A DNA stretch of 64,000 bases from Orbicella faveolata (taxonomy: Eukaryota > Cnidaria > Anthozoa > Scleractinia > Merulinidae): contig NW_018149603.1 in NCBI RefSeq assembly GCF_002042975.1, forward strand, positions 295,994 through 359,993. The letters run 5' to 3'. The translations under genes were made by a program, and so were the position numbers. Positions 60,978-64,000 of the stretch are shown here, piece after piece (position 1 is the stretch's first letter; every line of letters starts with the position of its first letter). The notes beneath the pieces are model-generated. The model was not told where the DNA came from, ran no database searches, and saw only the letters and a list, made by a program, of their open reading frames with translations.

Positions 60978-63900
60978 CCCCTACGTAGTGATGTGGACAC
61001 GGTCTTTTAGTGGGCCCATTGTTTTCGTGAATTTATGTATTTCCTGTGTTACGTACATTTGGAGGCTCAATTAATACTTAATGACTATCCTCTTGGGAGA
61101 AGTCACTTTTAATCTGTAATTTGCTGACTCTTGAAGTCTAAATCTAATTATATTGTGAATTCATTCAAGCAGACTATGAAAAGCCAAGCATTATTCGCTG
61201 TTCAAAAATGGGTGGAGCTTTATTATGCCGTTGACAATTAGGCCGTTCAACGACGGTCATGCAGCCAGCGTCCACCATTTGTAAAGTGCAAGAATGAAAA
61301 CGGGCATTGTTTGGTTCAAAGTCAAGGGCTTACATTCTTAACACGGTTTTTTGCATCGCGTTGGCCTAGCTGGGCTCTAGCCTTTGAGCGATCAAAGAAA
61401 GCTCCGCCTGAAAAGAGCAGTTTCCATCGTGACCGAGTTCAGTAAACATTGACAACAGGTGTCACGAAATTAAAAGAGAAATTAGATAACGTTTGCGTGG
61501 CTTCCGAAATTTATCACACGTCAACACGCTTTCATTGTAGCAAATGGAAATGAGATTTGTTTTCGCGCTTTTTACTGGTCGGTTTAGGTAATGGAAAATC
61601 GCGCCCCCATAAGCAAAACAAGGTGCAAAAAGAGACAGCCTTATTTACATAACGCTCTTAGTCGAATGATTAATGATGACAGGTTGACAAGCAAGGTGTT
61701 GAAAATGCTCTCCAGAGAAGACATTATCAGCAAAGAGAACAATAGTTCGACTTCAACTTTTGTGTCTGCACGAAATGGAAAAGAATAAATTCCAATTTCT
61801 CTCTTTCCTGTGAACGTGCCTGATGCAAATGCATTGCGCTCCAGGCTTGAAATGGTTTATTTAAACAGAGTTTCCACGCAACATTCGCACCCTGTCTACA
61901 GTATTAGTGAGACGATTTGTTTCTTCTCGAATCTGTCAACTGCACTCTTCAGTTTGTCCAAAACAAAAGGGATTTTTCGTTAATTTAATCAGCAGTTCAC
62001 AATAAAAGCACCCAGTGGATTTTGTGTATACAACAAATTAGCCATTGTCAGGCTGAAAGTCGAAGGCGGAGAATGGCTATAAAACCTTTTCACAAGAGCC
62101 GACGAGTTTTCGCAGCTTAACACAAGATGCATGCTTTAGATCTACATTGTGAAGACCTTACAAGAAGAAACTAAACTAAACTAAATGCAGCGATTCCGGA
62201 TATCTTGACACTACAATCCATTTCCTTTGTGTTCGAAGTTGTTGTCATAAGTTGCTGTGTGAAAGCTGTCAGCAAATCCACTTACACGGATGACTTGCGA
62301 ATCGACTTAACTTGAATGGACAGCACGATTTAAGGTAACTAATGAGATTGTAATTCATCGCTGATTTATTTTGGTTCACACGCCTAAATTGCGGTTTAAG
62401 CCATAAGATATATGGCTGTGCGTTGGTAGATTACTCTAAAACGAGCTGAAGTAGCGATAAAAATAGCTAGAGATTCTTACAAAAGGTTCTTCTGCTGATT
62501 AATTTGCGGCGAATGACGACAGCAAAGATGAATATAGTTTCCTATTCGCTAAGTCTTCCAAATGGGGTCAAAATCATTGACCCTGATAAGTGGACAGGAT
62601 TTCAGGCTCTGCACATCACGCATTTTATGTAGGGAACTCATAGCTTGCATTCTTGTAACTGAAATTCCAAAGTGTCAAACTGTGAATATACCAAGCGTTT
62701 TTTCATGAAACAATAAGGTGAAAAGACGTTACTTATGTTTAAGATTCCTTGAGGTACGATTTGTGCATTTCATGCCCAAACAGAAGAGGACACATTGAGT
62801 ACACTGTGAAGTCCAACTATTATTTACCAAAAAAGCATGTACACACTTTAATAATTTCAATTCTGCGAAGTTTATAACAACCTGTTTCCAAGACATAAGC
62901 TATATAATCTATTTCCATGAAGCAACAAAATACAAGTCTTTTTGAAGATACAAACCGTGTAACAAGTAGTGAAACAGGGTTCTCAAAAGGTTAGTACTGG
63001 TGAAAATAGTAGATGTACTAGGTAGTGGCTTGCAGAGGTATTGCGTAATCAGTAGAACTGAACTGAGGTAAAAAATGTAAAGTTTTCAAAAAAAGTTTAA
63101 TCGCCAATTTTAGACTTAAAACAAATAAACAATATATAATAGTTGTGTCTCCAAAGGACTGGTTTGCTCGTAACTTCAGTAAGTATCACTGAAATTAGAT
63201 GTATCTTGAGCTGTAGTTATTTTACAAGAGCGGACTTCTGGCCCGTGAGAACTCGTGGCCAAAATAATTAATTAGAAGTTTGCAGAATATGTCGCCCTAA
63301 AGAACCCTTAACTTGACAAATCTCATGGAATTTGATGGGAGTTTTGTAGCCAAATATTTACGTTATCACTGAAAAATGTATGTCCTTACTGTTACTTATC
63401 GACATTTAAAGTAGTGTAAAGCTGTAAGTTCAGCAAAGCTTTGCCTTCGCCAAACTTGAAGCACGGATGTGTTTCTGCTACCCGTCATATCCGGTACAAC
63501 CCAAGGTTACGAAAACGTAACGATGAGCTAAGTTCCGTCGTTTGGTTGATTTCTTAATATTAAAATAACAAAAGTTGAAATTAAACTCCGACCTTTTAAA
63601 CATTGAGATCAGTACAAGAGACGTTAATTCAGTAACAAAACAAATATATATTTACAGACATAGAGTGGATGGCTATAGGGACTCGGGATGCTGCACCAAT
63701 TTCTGAAAGCTTCAGTGCAAAAACGAGATATAGACTTCTGCAAGTGAAAAGCAATCTAACAACCTATACAGTCTTTGTAAACCTCTCCGTCTATTTTAAG
63801 TAACTTTTAAATGGCTCAATATCAGTATATTGCAGCCATTGTCGATTAAAACATCCCTGGTCGAGTTTTTAATCGAAGGTTAACCTATGCTTACAATTTT

Positions 63901-64000
63901 TCGCCTCGAGGCAAAAGACTTCTCGTCTTCTATCGAGTCTAAAGGTTCACGTTGACTTCAGGTAAGTTTAATTGATAAAATAAATCAAGGATTTCAAGTG
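60978..64000. other. Intergenic to window end, with a consensus splice donor at 63962
   Basis: No coding region recognised. Near the right edge the plus strand reads gacttcag|gtaagttt at 63954-63969, a full consensus donor. It could close a first exon of a plus-strand gene continuing beyond base 64000. The preceding 60 bases have no clear start codon context, so a 5' UTR exon is possible. Confidence 0.3.

Overview
The window looks like a draft assembly scaffold from an anthozoan cnidarian, probably a stony coral. It is AT-rich with sparse, intron-bearing genes of metazoan type (GT-AG introns), many short palindromic transposons, and GPCR and transmembrane-collagen genes of cnidarian flavour. 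The taxon is inferred from gene and repeat style, not from a marker gene.

Layout. (1) 0-11 kb: the 5' end of a quinone oxidoreductase (zeta-crystallin, CRYZ-like) gene on the minus strand runs off the left edge. Its first exon and upstream region are duplicated in tandem (units 1535-4763 and 4765-7247), each unit also carrying the 3' end of the neighbouring gene. That neighbour (10494-6974, minus) encodes a type II membrane protein with a coiled coil, a collagen triple helix, two Ig domains and a fibrinogen-related/intelectin-like C-terminus; an expected exon is missing and the last exon has a reading-frame break. (2) 11-25.8 kb: a complete 8-exon CRYZ gene (25763-17858, minus, 323 aa reconstructed). 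Its 3' six exons appear a second time at 11952-14999 inside a 5.7-kb, almost identical duplicate that ends at a 198-base N gap. This is most simply an unmerged contig overlap. Intron 2 carries a striking 1.3-kb array of self-complementary GCTAACATGTTAGC-type repeats. (3) 25.8-34.2 kb: a 151-aa single-exon protein of unknown family (27245-27700, plus) and an intronless class A GPCR (33014-34177, plus). (4) 34-59 kb: essentially gene-free, with SINE-like and MITE elements. (5) 59.2-60.9 kb: a 568-aa minus-strand protein with a DUF3504-like (Crypton tyrosine-recombinase-derived) C-terminus, a SUMO consensus, an NLS-like stretch and a TATA box. This is a candidate domesticated transposase-type regulator.

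The genes do not form a functional cluster. The clearest shared theme is local duplication of CRYZ. MITE presence or absence between the two tandem units gives a relative timeline: a Harbinger-like MITE predates the duplication and two other insertions follow it. No viral, retroviral or CRISPR-like system was recognised. The most interesting items are the DUF3504 protein, the duplicated CRYZ first exon/promoter, the palindromic intronic array and the collagen-Ig-lectin receptor.
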